A stretch of DNA of 48,278 bases from Thermoguttaceae bacterium. Lineage in GTDB: Bacteria > Planctomycetota > Planctomycetia > Pirellulales > Thermoguttaceae. Below the pieces are notes generated by a model that worked only from the letters and a program-made list of their open reading frames with translations, made no database searches and was not told the DNA's origin. Positions 1 through 8,136 of this stretch are shown here, piece by piece. The stretch covers positions 1 to 48,278 of the forward strand of contig JAFZAL010000048.1 of the NCBI GenBank assembly GCA_017557195.1, in the 5' to 3' direction. Made by a program: the position numbers and the translations under genes. The first letter of the stretch is position 1; each line of letters opens with the position of its first letter.

Positions 1-112
1 AGATACGCCTAAACGCTGCAAACGAAAAAAAGAACGCTATACATACGACCTTCTTCAAAACAGACAAATAAACCAAACAAATATGGAATTCTCTTAAGTT
101 GATACCTATGTG

Positions 113-236
113 GCGCCTGTCTCGGGCGCCAACTTGACGGCGAAAGCCGTCAAGGGAACGTGGAAACCTCCAAAAATCTTTAGAACGTGTTACTCTCTCT
201 GTCTCGCTGGTTCGCGGGCGTCTTCGCCCGCCACAG
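113..236. repeat. Multi-hairpin repeat A, copy 1
   Basis: A string of three hairpins: GGCGCC-tgtctc-GGGCGCC, TTGACGGC-gaaa-GCCGTCAA and GCGGGCG-tct-TCGCCCGC. The same order, the same spacing and the intervening AACCTCCAAAAATCT-like text recur at 3138-3258, so this is a true repeat and not chance palindromes. The two copies flank the Pmp-like gene in direct orientation. The function is unknown; it could be a REP/MITE-type element. Confidence 0.7.
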
Positions 237-334
237 GAATCAAGCCTCGCCGGTCGCTTGCGTTTTAATCTATCTTTCTAACGGCAGACGTATAAATATT
301 TCCATCTTTTTTTACTTCTTTTTCCAAAAAGTAG

Positions 335-362
335 TTGCAAAAATCTAAAGTTGAACTATAAT
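335..362 (+). promoter_or_regulatory. Sigma70-type promoter for the Pmp-like PEP-CTERM gene
   Basis: TTGCAA (335-340), a 16-bp spacer, then TATAAT (357-362). It lies about 140 nt before the ATG at 512, on the same strand, with no gene between. Predicted from the hexamers only. Confidence 0.55.
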
Positions 363-511
363 AATATCAGATATGGGTTTATTCCTTATATGGAATGGTT
401 ATATGTCTACCATATATTACAGGAAAAATTCCATGTTTTTCAAAGCTTTATTTCATCCGACGACTACTTACCGGATGAAACCTTTCTCTTTACCTAATCA
501 CGCTATACGAT

Positions 512-3046
512 ATGACGATACATCCTTCCTTCACCAATTGGGTATTTCGCGTTTGGATTGCATTTTTTGCATCCGTTTGCATTTTGGCGTCGGTTTATGC
601 TGATACCGTCAATCTCTATTATGTCGATCCTTATGATGATTGTAACGAGACGTTCAAGACTTCCGGCAACGACGTTGGAGATGTGCTTAATTCTGGCTAT
701 TCAGGCAACACTCTCAAAATTACAGGTTCTACAACGCACAGCCAAAAGGTTACGACTAGCGGGCTTTCGATTTATGGCATTGACGACATTCGTCAAATAA
801 ACGTTCAGTCTTCCGATCCAAACGTTCCGTTTTATGCTTTTGCCAAGAATCAAGACCGCCTTAATCTTACGATGAAGAATATTGAATATTGCGGCAATGC
901 AGACCAGAACGTTCGCAGCGTTTTTTTCAAAGACGAATACACCGGTACTTCATATAACGGTATGTCAGCGAATTGCTTTAACGTTACAATTTCGTCTTTT
1001 GTCGATCCCGATTCAGATGTATGCGTGTTTGATGTTGGCAACCCTAGTCCAGGTCCTAATTCCAGTATTACGCTGCTTTCGGATCCGGGATATCCTAATA
1101 CTTTTTCCAACAATAAAGGCTGTATACGCGCCAGGGCCCTTAATTTTAATCCCGCTACTACAGCAAATGGTCCAACTGGCGAGTGGCATTTTAATAATAA
1201 TTTTGCCAATAATGGCAGCGCATGGTATTGTTACCAATTACTATTGAAAGACGCTGGTACATACTTTTTTAAGGAGAATTCCGCTACTTTCAACGGCGGC
1301 GCGATTTTCAATACGGCTGATTATGACGGCGCAGGGACCGGAACGCAAGAGGCAATGTGTCACCTTAATCACAGCGAATCAATATTAAGATTTGAAGGCA
1401 ATACTGCAGGCGAAAAGGGCGGCGCGATTTATGGTTATGAAAGTCAAATTCGCATAGGTGGTCAACAAAAAACATTTATAAATAACCGCGCGGGGATTGG
1501 CTTGGATGGAAAACTGTTATCTGATAATATCGTCAGCGGAAAAGGCGGCGCAATTTACTGCGAAATTGGGTCGTTAAATGAAGGATACGTTTATATATAT
1601 AGAGGCGAAAATACATTCGAATCTAATTTGGCGTACGGCGACGGCGGCGCGATTTATAGCGAGAGAACTGTTCAAATCGGTTCTTGTACCAGCGTTAAAT
1701 TTCAGAAAAATGTTGCAGGATTTACTGATGAAAGTACGGGAGAGTATCATCAAGGTAACGGCGGGGCGATTTATAGTAAGAAATCCACTTATATTGAAGA
1801 CGCGCCATCGGAGTTCTCAGAGAACAGCGCTTATTATGGCGGGGCGATTTATAGCGAGCAGAGAGCGTATCTTTATTATTCGACAATGACGTTCTCTAAT
1901 AACACAGCCACTCAAGGCGGCGCGATATATTCGCCGTATTTAGAATTATGGGGCGATACCTCCTCTATGACATTTACAGGCAACTATGGCGCTTTTTATG
2001 GCGCCGTAAACGACAAAGTTTGCGGCAACGACATCTATATGCCTGTAAACGAAGTTTATGCGCCCGTGCCCAGAGGTGGGGATGAGTGTACAAACCTGGC
2101 GTTTGTGGAAGCTGGCGCTTTTTCCTTCGACGGCGGCATTTACATCGAACGCGGCGTTTACGACGACAACCCCAATAATACTATTATCAGGGGAGCGCAA
2201 GTTACGATTGCCGGCAGAGCTAACGATTCCACAAACTATTATCAATTCCGAAGAACTTTCATTTCTAACGGCGGAAAATTAACGGCTAAATTAAATGAAA
2301 TCGAAGGCGTTAATGGAATCATTACGATGGATAACAAGACAGATAAGCTCGAACTAAACGTAACTGGCGCCAATACAAAAAAGCTGACAATGAGCGTTAA
2401 TTCTGAAGCTCCAGACGACGATTTAGCGGTTCAAGGCTCGGGCAAAATTGAAAAAACGGGCGATGGAACGCTGCAGATTTTAGCGGAAGCTGAAGGGTTA
2501 GTACGTGCGGAAAGCTTTGTCGTATCCTCCGGACGGTTAGATTACAAAGGTTACTATACCGGCGCGTTAGAAGTGGGCGGTTCTGAAGCCGAAGCGGTCT
2601 TTTCGCCCGGTAATTCTGTTGGCGACGCGTATGTTGAAGGAAACGTTAAAATCCGTAATAATGGGGCAGCCCTTTTTGAATTTGGAAAGCATCCAGACGG
2701 AGAGTCTCCAGACGACGATTTCAATCACGATGTATTATATATTACCAACGGAAATTTTTCTGCTGGCAATCAGATGATTAGTCTGTATTTTGAAGAAGCT
2801 GACGAAGCAGACTGGTCGTACGAAGGCTGTAAATACCTTCTCGTTTCCGGAGCCGGATTGCCGGAAGGGAAAGACTATACGCGCTGGCTTGACGGCAATT
2901 TTACGGGACTGTTCAGTCTGCTGAGTGAAAGTAACAATCTGTACCTTGTTTACCCTCTGCCCGAACCGATTCCAGAACCGTCAACATGGGCGCTGCTAGC
3001 GCTTGGCGCCGCGGGGTTGCTGTACGTTCGGAAACGAAAAAATTGA
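512..3046 (+). CDS. Pmp-repeat autotransporter-like protein with PEP-CTERM anchor
   Basis: A predicted secreted surface protein of 844 residues. Residues 1-30 form a signal peptide (hydrophobic core around WIAFFASVCILASVYA). Residues about 262-470 carry seven GGAI(Y/F) motifs alternating with FxxN motifs (FEGN, FINN, FESN, FSEN, FSNN), the signature of chlamydial polymorphic membrane protein repeats, which form a right-handed beta helix. A conserved module follows (KTGDGTLQI, AESFVVSSGRLD, FSPGNSVG), then the C-terminal sorting signal IPEPSTWALLALGAAGLLY with basic residues. By family knowledge, PEP-CTERM proteins are processed by an exosortase; none is in this window. No beta-barrel domain is present, so this is not a true autotransporter. 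The ATG at 512 lacks a Shine-Dalgarno site but places the signal peptide correctly. Multi-hairpin repeat copies lie on both sides. Confidence 0.9.
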   Translation: MTIHPSFTNWVFRVWIAFFASVCILASVYADTVNLYYVDPYDDCNETFKTSGNDVGDVLNSGYSGNTLKITGSTTHSQKVTTSGLSIYGIDDIRQINVQSSDPNVPFYAFAKNQDRLNLTMKNIEYCGNADQNVRSVFFKDEYTGTSYNGMSANCFNVTISSFVDPDSDVCVFDVGNPSPGPNSSITLLSDPGYPNTFSNNKGCIRARALNFNPATTANGPTGEWHFNNNFANNGSAWYCYQLLLKDAGTYFFKENSATFNGGAIFNTADYDGAGTGTQEAMCHLNHSESILRFEGNTAGEKGGAIYGYESQIRIGGQQKTFINNRAGIGLDGKLLSDNIVSGKGGAIYCEIGSLNEGYVYIYRGENTFESNLAYGDGGAIYSERTVQIGSCTSVKFQKNVAGFTDESTGEYHQGNGGAIYSKKSTYIEDAPSEFSENSAYYGGAIYSEQRAYLYYSTMTFSNNTATQGGAIYSPYLELWGDTSSMTFTGNYGAFYGAVNDKVCGNDIYMPVNEVYAPVPRGGDECTNLAFVEAGAFSFDGGIYIERGVYDDNPNNTIIRGAQVTIAGRANDSTNYYQFRRTFISNGGKLTAKLNEIEGVNGIITMDNKTDKLELNVTGANTKKLTMSVNSEAPDDDLAVQGSGKIEKTGDGTLQILAEAEGLVRAESFVVSSGRLDYKGYYTGALEVGGSEAEAVFSPGNSVGDAYVEGNVKIRNNGAALFEFGKHPDGESPDDDFNHDVLYITNGNFSAGNQMISLYFEEADEADWSYEGCKYLLVSGAGLPEGKDYTRWLDGNFTGLFSLLSESNNLYLVYPLPEPIPEPSTWALLALGAAGLLYVRKRKN

Positions 3047-3417
3047 AAGGCGGTAACGGAGTTCGCGAAGCGAACGTAGTTACGCTTTGATCAAAGTGTA
3101 AAATACCATATTGCGTTAGCCGAAAACGCCCCCTGGATGGCGCCCGCCCTCGGGCGCCAACTTGACGGCTTGCCGTCAAGCAAAAGCGGAAGCCTCCAAA
3201 AATCTCCTGAACGCGGAAATTCCCTCCGCCCCGCCGGTTCGCGGGCGTCTTCGCCCGCTTTACTCGAAATTCGGCTGATACAGCTGCGATCCAGTTGTTC
3301 GGGCTGGTCTTCCTGCGAAAGAGCTGTTTTGTTACACGAAAAAGGCGCCCGAGGGCGGGCTCCATCCGAGGAGCTTGTTTGCTTCGTCGTTTTGTTATTT
3401 GAGCTTCGAGCTATTTA
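3047..3417. other. Intergenic region filled by a hairpin element
   Basis: Between two convergent genes. It holds GTTCGC-gaa-GCGAAC at about 3061-3075, a TTTGATCAAA palindrome near 3090, and the MITE-like element at 3135-3367 (listed separately). No coding sequence. The hairpins could end transcription from both sides, but no clear U-tract is visible. Confidence 0.6.
3135..3367. mobile_element. MITE-like element with 24-bp terminal inverted repeats, containing repeat A copy 2
   Basis: The ends 3135-3158 and 3344-3367 are inverted copies matching at 23 of 24 positions (left end begins GGATGGCGCCCGCC, right end finishes GGCGGGCTCCATCC; the mismatch is at position 7). The 233-bp interior includes the second copy of repeat A (3138-3258: GCGCC hairpin, TTGACGGC-ttg-CCGTCAA hairpin, GCGGGCG-tct-TCGCCCGC hairpin). 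It has no ORF of its own and no obvious target-site duplication. Size, terminal inverted repeats and lack of coding capacity fit a non-autonomous miniature element; no helper transposase is in the window. Confidence 0.6.
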
Positions 3418-5043
3418 TCATTCCGGTCGTCGTCGACGTCGGCGCGGGGCTTTTTCGACGTCTTCGCGTTCGAAGCGGTCTTCGATATCCTCGATTTCCT
3501 TCTGGCGGTCAGCGGCGGAACGGGAACGAGAGGAACGGCTGGGGCGTTCTGACGCCTTGCGGCGATCCAGGTTCATCGCAACCAGCGTGTCCATGACTTC
3601 GCGCCATGACGGGATGTTGACAGTCGGACGGCGCGGCTCGCCTTCGCGAACGGCGGATTCCCGCGGTTCCTTCGGTTCCGGCGCTTCTTCCGCATAACGG
3701 CGTTCTCGAGCGGGCTTTTGCTTCGGCTGACGACGCGGACGTTCTTCGTATTCGTCGACTTTGTCAAACGATTTGTTGGAGAAGTCGTCAGCGTCATCTT
3801 CGAATCGCTCTTCCTTTTTCGCTCGCTTTTCGAATTTCTTTTCCTTTTTCTCCGCTTTCTTTTCGCGCTTTTCAGCCTTTTCCGGCTTGGCTTTAGAAGC
3901 TCTTACCGGTTCGTCTTCGTCGTCGAACATGGAGAACGCGTCGGAAGGAATGTCGAAATCGTCTTCTTTCGCAGCTGGTTCTTCTACAGGCTTTTCTGCC
4001 TTGACGGGCTTTTCCTTCTTCGCCGGTTTCTTCGCCTTCGGCTTGGGCTGTTCGTCTTCGTCGTCGAACATGGAAAACGCGTCGGCGGGGATGTCGAAAT
4101 CGCCGTCGAGATTGTTTGGTTCCGGTTCCGCTTTTTCTACCGGCTTTTCTTCAACCGGAGCAGACTTCGCGGCCTTCTTCGCGTTCTTCTTCTCTTTCTT
4201 GGCGGCTTTCTGGTTGACGCGGTCGATTTCGCTGTCGGGAATTAACTCGTCCAGCAAAGACGTTGAAGAAGACGTTGTATTGGAAGTAGTTTCCGGTTCC
4301 GGCTGATCCATGGCAACCGGCGCGACTTCGATTTGATGAACCGGGAAATAAACCGGCGTTTCTGTGGCGGCAGAATGAATTACAGAGTCGTCCATGACGC
4401 CGGCGGCGAACGATTCCGAAATCTGATCTTCTGGAATGGACGCTTTGACTTCAACAGTCGATTCCGCATCCTCAGCCGGCGCGGACTTGGTCTTTTTCGC
4501 TTTGCGGGGCTTGCGAGCCTTTTCGGGCTTTTCCTCTTTCACTTCAGGCGCCGGTTCGGGTTGGGCTTCTGCTTTTACGGCCTCTTTAGAACTCTGCTTT
4601 TTGGTTTTCTTCGCCTTCGGCTTGGGCTGCTCGTCTTCGTCGTCGAACATGGAAAACGCGTTGGCGGGAATCTCGAAATCGCCGTCCAGATTCTTCTCGA
4701 CGGGATCGTTTCCCTTGATTTCGACTGCGTTCCATTTGTATTCCGACTCTTTGGCTGGCGGCTCTTCCGTTTCGTCCAGCAGCAATTCTTCGTTTTGATC
4801 TTCCGATGCGGCGTTGGATTCGGTTACAGCGGTTTCTTCGTTTGTCGTGGTTTCTTCGTCGTCAAAGAGCGAAAACGCGTCGCGAGGGATTTCGAAGTCG
4901 TCTGGTTGAGAGGTTGAAGGTTTTTCAGCAGAAGGATTAGCGTTCGCTTCTTCGGGGACTGTTTGATTGTTATCTTGCTGATTTTGGACGGGATTCATCG
5001 CTTGCTGCAGCGACGCCCAATGTCCGGATTTTCGTGGGGACAT
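3418..5043 (-). CDS. Disordered Lys/Glu-rich protein with four DFxIPxxAFSxFDDE repeats
   Basis: 541 residues, mostly low-complexity Lys, Glu, Pro and Ala, with no signal peptide or membrane segment; probably cytoplasmic and disordered. A short motif recurs four times: DDFEIPRDAFSLFDDEE, DGDFEIPANAFSMFDDED, DGDFDIPADAFSMFDDED and DDFDIPSDAFSMFDDED. Two copies continue with EQPKPKAKK. These acidic/aromatic modules amid basic linkers look like short linear binding motifs. Near the C-terminus a more ordered stretch reads IPSWREVMDTLVAMNLDRR, followed by Ser/Arg-rich sequence and a final run of six Arg; I associate such a SW-E---L---N tail with planctomycete disordered proteins, but this is recollection. 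The function is unknown; RNA or ribosome binding is one possibility. No Shine-Dalgarno site precedes the ATG at 5043; Met16 is an alternative start. Confidence 0.8.
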   Translation of the reverse strand: MSPRKSGHWASLQQAMNPVQNQQDNNQTVPEEANANPSAEKPSTSQPDDFEIPRDAFSLFDDEETTTNEETAVTESNAASEDQNEELLLDETEEPPAKESEYKWNAVEIKGNDPVEKNLDGDFEIPANAFSMFDDEDEQPKPKAKKTKKQSSKEAVKAEAQPEPAPEVKEEKPEKARKPRKAKKTKSAPAEDAESTVEVKASIPEDQISESFAAGVMDDSVIHSAATETPVYFPVHQIEVAPVAMDQPEPETTSNTTSSSTSLLDELIPDSEIDRVNQKAAKKEKKNAKKAAKSAPVEEKPVEKAEPEPNNLDGDFDIPADAFSMFDDEDEQPKPKAKKPAKKEKPVKAEKPVEEPAAKEDDFDIPSDAFSMFDDEDEPVRASKAKPEKAEKREKKAEKKEKKFEKRAKKEERFEDDADDFSNKSFDKVDEYEERPRRQPKQKPARERRYAEEAPEPKEPRESAVREGEPRRPTVNIPSWREVMDTLVAMNLDRRKASERPSRSSRSRSAADRQKEIEDIEDRFEREDVEKAPRRRRRRPE

Positions 5044-5159
5044 AAATATATATTGGTTCTTAAATGGTTTTATGCCGCATTACGCAAATGGCGTTTTTCG
5101 CGCGGCTGATATAAAATATATTGCAACAGAAATATTTTTGAGTCTCTTGTGTGGCTGAG

Positions 5160-5320
5160 ACTGCTAGTGCGTAGCGCCTAGCGCCTAGTGCATAGTGTCT
5201 AGTGCATAGTGCGTAGTGCGTAGCGCCTAGCGCATAGTAAGATGACCGCTTGCGTCCTAAGCGCTAAGTACTAAGCACTAAGCGCTAAATACTTTACTAT
5301 GCACTAAGTACTTTCCAAAA
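5160..5320. repeat. Heptamer-type array (TAGTGC words) with inverted symmetry
   Basis: Left arm (about 5164-5240) is a run of degenerate words such as CTAGTGCATAGTG and GTAGCGCCTAGC. Right arm (about 5258-5317) carries the inverted words GCACTAAGTACTAAGC. The centre contains GACCGCTTGCGTCC. The same arrangement, with the same kind of words and centre, is seen at 45463-45560. It occupies much of the 5044-5401 gap. It resembles the short tandemly repeated repetitive (STRR) sequences known from cyanobacteria. Confidence 0.7.
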
Positions 5321-5401
5321 ATATCTCTGAACTCCGTCTTGTCAAAATTGTTTTCCATATTATAATCAATTTTTTAATTTTTGACTAGGGAGATTACCCC
5401 C

Positions 5402-6196
5402 ATGAAACCCAAAAAGGCGCCACAAAATTCAAAAAAACAGAAATTTTCCGGATTAACCGCCCTCGTAATCGGCTCCAATTCCGGCATCGGGCTGGCAATT
5501 GCTCGAGAATTTTTGACAGACGGTTTTGACGTAATTCTGACTGGACGCTCCCCGTTCGATGCGGACGCTGTCTTGACCGGCGAGTTGAAAGACCTCGACA
5601 GCAGCCGATATACGCACGTTCAGGCGGACGTCAGCGACGAAAACGATCGACGTCGTTTGGCGGAACTCGCCTGGAATTGGCGCGGACGGCTTGACGTTCT
5701 CGTCAACTGCGCCGGCGCGGATATCTTGACGGGTAAGACGAAAAAGCTCTCGTTTGAAGAAAAGCTGCAGCTGCTGTGGTCGGTTGACGTCCAGGGAACC
5801 GTCGGCTTGTGCCGGGATTTGGGTGACCGAATGAAAGCGCAGGGATCTGGCTGTATAATCAATATCGGCTGGGACGGCGCGCGGCGCGGCTTGGCGGGAG
5901 ACAGCTCAGAACTCTTCGCGCTGGCAAAAGGCGCGGTCGAGTCGTTTTCTCTCTCTTTGGCTCAGACGCTTGCTCCGGAAGTGCGGGTCAACGTTATCGC
6001 TCCCGGGTGGATTCAAACCAAATGGGGAACCGGCGCCCCGGCGGCGTGGCAAGAAAAAATTCGGCGGCAAACGCTGTCTTCCCGATGGGGATCTCCCGAG
6101 GAAATAGCGTCTGTCGCCGCGTTTTTGGCGTCGCCCGCCGCCGATTACGTCAACGGACAAATAATTGACGTCAACGGCGGGTTTGCTGTCAGATAA
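5402..6196 (+). CDS. SDR-fold protein lacking the usual catalytic residues
   Basis: 264 residues of short-chain dehydrogenase/reductase (FabG-like) fold. The nucleotide-binding motif GSNSGIG is at 24-30, NCAG at 102-105, and the C-terminal APGWIQTKWGTGAP, RWGSPEEIASVAAFLASP and VNGQIIDVNGG segments are typical of the family. In the Asn-Ser-Tyr-Lys tetrad, however, Asn is Asp129, the Ser position is Trp157 (IINIGWDGA), Tyr is Phe172 (FALAK), and only Lys176 remains. It is therefore probably not a working oxidoreductase of the usual kind; it may bind NAD(P)H for another purpose or use a different mechanism. The ATG at 5402 is chosen over an upstream in-frame TTG because AGGGAG lies nine bases before it. 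The stop codon directly abuts that of the convergent DUF1559 gene. Confidence 0.85.
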   Translation: MKPKKAPQNSKKQKFSGLTALVIGSNSGIGLAIAREFLTDGFDVILTGRSPFDADAVLTGELKDLDSSRYTHVQADVSDENDRRRLAELAWNWRGRLDVLVNCAGADILTGKTKKLSFEEKLQLLWSVDVQGTVGLCRDLGDRMKAQGSGCIINIGWDGARRGLAGDSSELFALAKGAVESFSLSLAQTLAPEVRVNVIAPGWIQTKWGTGAPAAWQEKIRRQTLSSRWGSPEEIASVAAFLASPAADYVNGQIIDVNGGFAVR

Positions 6197-7327
6197 TTAT
6201 TCTTCCATAGAGGAATTCTCTCTGCCGTTTCGGGTAGATTTCTGACGGAAGACATGCGGATCAATACTGTCGCTGACAAATTGAACGTTGCCGTCAGCGG
6301 ACAAAATATTGCATCCTGTTGAATGGAACGAACCAAACGGCAGCGTATTGAAAAGCGTACTGCTTTCAGGAAGTTCATTCAATGATTTGTCGCGAACAAC
6401 TTTGCACTGGAACATGCGTCCTGATGTATCCGCTCCAACAAACCAGGCGCGCATATAGTACGGATACGTTTGAGCGTTGTCTTTAAGACCCTGTCCATTT
6501 TTTGAGCGTACGTCATTGACTTTATGCGTTGGAGCTTCGCCCATCATGTACGTATTGCTTGTACCGTCGGTAATCTGACCGAGCTTGATCTGCTTGCCCC
6601 ACGTAAACACGCCGTTGTCTGGGATGCTGCCATGGGTTGTATTTTGATAAATACAGGCGTTTTCCTGCGTTACTTCATACGTGTTGATGTCGTCAGAAGG
6701 CTTGCTGTTAACAATTTGAGACGTCCAGTAAACGCCGGCAAAGCCCTGATAGCTGGACAGCGGTCCATATTGACCTTCTTCTGTAGGCTCGGTGTTGTTA
6801 GGATCTTCGCCAAATGACGGACAGACAAAAGCTGGAACTTTCGTTCGGCAAAGGGTGTAAATGCCCGTAACTTTTTTATCAGTTGAAGTCTCCGGGTTGT
6901 TATTTCTCTTTGAATACCCCTGTTTGAGGTAATAGTAGCCGCTGTAGTTGAGGTCAACGGAATCGTAAACGGTGTTCATTTCCATGTACGGCGTCAGATA
7001 GAAAATCTGGCTGAATCCTTCCAGACCAGGTTTTGACGGTTTAGAGCCGCCATAGCCGTTGGCGGCGGCGTCTGTCGTAGCTGTGCCGCGATAGATTTTA
7101 TTGTCTGTACCGGCAGGAAGCTTTTCTTTGTTGCTCGAGGCGTAGTTGTGAACAGCCGTTCCCAACTGCTTGAGTTTGTTGGTGCATTCCATACGACGCG
7201 CCGATCCACGGGCTGCCTGAACGGCTGGAAGGAGAAGTCCAACCAAAATGGCAATAATGGCGATAACGACCAAAAGTTCAACCAGCGTAAAGCCGCGGCG
7301 AGAGCTTCTTGAATTAAGATTTTGCAT
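6197..7327 (-). CDS. DUF1559 family prepilin-like protein
   Basis: 376 residues. The N-terminus [28 protein letters not shown] is a type IV/type II-secretion prepilin leader: cleavage expected between Gly12 and Phe13, with Glu17 at the conserved +5 position, and one N-terminal helix that anchors the protein before assembly. The remainder is the DUF1559 (SBP_bac_10) domain, ending in [26 protein letters not shown], the family's closing H-x2-G-x-N-x4-DG motif. Planctomycetes carry many such paralogs; their individual roles are largely unknown. The Met at 7327 is chosen because AAAGGA precedes it at about 9 bases and it places the leader correctly; a longer frame to 7405 exists. A TATAAT lies upstream on this strand (7431-7436) without a good -35. 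Confidence 0.93.
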   Translation of the reverse strand: MQNLNSRSSRRGFTLVELLVVIAIIAILVGLLLPAVQAARGSARRMECTNKLKQLGTAVHNYASSNKEKLPAGTDNKIYRGTATTDAAANGYGGSKPSKPGLEGFSQIFYLTPYMEMNTVYDSVDLNYSGYYYLKQGYSKRNNNPETSTDKKVTGIYTLCRTKVPAFVCPSFGEDPNNTEPTEEGQYGPLSSYQGFAGVYWTSQIVNSKPSDDINTYEVTQENACIYQNTTHGSIPDNGVFTWGKQIKLGQITDGTSNTYMMGEAPTHKVNDVRSKNGQGLKDNAQTYPYYMRAWFVGADTSGRMFQCKVVRDKSLNELPESSTLFNTLPFGSFHSTGCNILSADGNVQFVSDSIDPHVFRQKSTRNGRENSSMEE

Positions 7328-7584
7328 GATCTGTATCCTTTGACTATTAAAAAGGAACGACGCGCTGTGAATATCTGTGAAGTATGACCAACAGTAAAAC
7401 GTCATTCTAAACTATTACCCTATATGAAATATTATAACATAAATTTGATTCTGGTTAAGAGCTTATTCACCTTTGATTCAAAGAAAATAATAAAAAAAAC
7501 AAAAAAATTTCTTGATGTAAAAATAGGTAAGATGATGTATTTGCCAAGAATAGCGCATAATCTTGTTGAACGTCTTTGGATAAT

Positions 7585-7795
7585 AAAAAAGGTCCCAGGA
7601 TTGACTTCGGTAAGTAATTGAGGCAAGCCCGTATTTCAAGGGAGGCGGCCTGGAGCTCCAACGTCAAAATGTCAGGCTTCCTTTCTGCAAAGAGGGGTGT
7701 AACCGACCGGCTTTTGTTGGGTCTTTAAGGACAGGCGCCAATACGAGCTAATTAACGGCTCGCCGATTGACAAACCAAAGTCATTCCTTAGGACT
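7585..7795 (-). ncRNA. ssrS: Rod-shaped structured RNA, candidate 6S RNA
   Basis: About 211 nt. The 5' arm (7774-7794) pairs with the 3' arm (7592-7611) over about 20 base pairs broken only by one bulged A and one A-A mismatch, and a run of six U (7585-7590) follows at once. Further in, GGCGAGCC (7757-7764) pairs with GGCUUGCC (7622-7629), GGCGCCUG (7732-7739) with CAGGcCGCC (7643-7651), CCAAC (7716-7720) with GUUGG (7658-7662), and a CUUU-gcag-AAAG tip closes the rod. At three positions that would be C-A mismatches on the plus strand, the minus-strand RNA has G-U pairs, fixing the strand. A promoter is placed exactly upstream. Single rod, internal loop and length fit 6S RNA, which binds RNA polymerase holoenzyme. 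The class assignment is an inference; the structure is seen directly. Confidence 0.65.
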
Positions 7796-7801
7796 AACTG
7801 T

Positions 7802-7830
7802 ATTCTAATCTAAATCCCCATCGTTTACAA
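7802..7830 (-). promoter_or_regulatory. Promoter of the structured RNA
   Basis: On the minus strand: TTGTAA (7825-7830), a spacer of exactly 17 bp, then TAGAAT (7802-7807). The expected start falls at 7795, the first base of the RNA closing stem. Confidence 0.65.
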
Positions 7831-7955
7831 GACGTATCTCCGGGGATTTGGCGAAAAAAGTCGAAAATTCTTTTAAATCAGGTTTTCTTGAGTTCAGGAA
7901 AAACGGATTGTGAGGGTTGTATGGAGTTCTTTCGGAGTGCGGGAGCATAGCTTCT

Positions 7956-8009
7956 GGGGAGCGGACATTGTCCGCTATAAATGGCGGGTAATACCCGCCC
8001 CCCGGAAAC
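7956..8009. repeat. Double-palindrome repeat B, copy 1
   Basis: Contains two near-perfect odd palindromes, GCGGACA-T-TGTCCGC and GCGGGTA-A-TACCCGC, inside imperfect inverted ends (TGGGGAGCGG and CCGCCCCCCGGAAAC). The same element with a longer centre recurs at 20,677-20,752. Farther downstream (8040-8090) more small inverted words occur (GCGAGAGCTCCGCTGGCGCTTCGCTCTCGC-like). No coding signal. Confidence 0.7.
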
Positions 8010-8098
8010 AAGCCTTGATAATATACGCGAGCTACGCTCGCTATAAAAAAGCGAGAGCTCCGCTGGCGCTTCGCTCTCGCACTCCGATACTTGTCACA

Positions 8099-8136
8099 CT
8101 CGCGTAATTACGAATTACGCATTACGAATTACGCAT
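8099..8136. repeat. TTACGAATTACGC-type degenerate 7-mer array
   Basis: GTAATTACGAATTACGCATTACGAATTACGCATTC is built from alternating ATTACGA and ATTACGC words. It overlaps the last codons of the following minus-strand gene. Related words occur at 15,711-15,748, 21,597-21,632 and 33,927-33,964. Confidence 0.55.

Larger units (their letters stand above)
1..511. other. Left-edge intergenic region
   Basis: No gene is supported here. It holds a hairpin-rich repeat (about 113-236) and a promoter (335-362), both listed separately. A short frame at 373-603 overlaps the start of the next gene and has no coding signature. The remainder is AT-rich with no recognisable structure. Confidence 0.6.

Noticed and set aside
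512..3046. Type V autotransporter
   Set aside because: No C-terminal beta-barrel; the end is a PEP-CTERM anchor.
5160..5320. CRISPR array
   Set aside because: Words are 6-8 bases, degenerate and without spacers; no cas genes nearby.
7424..7667. Short frames on both strands before the structured RNA
   Set aside because: They overlap the RNA and its U-tract and have no ribosome-binding site.
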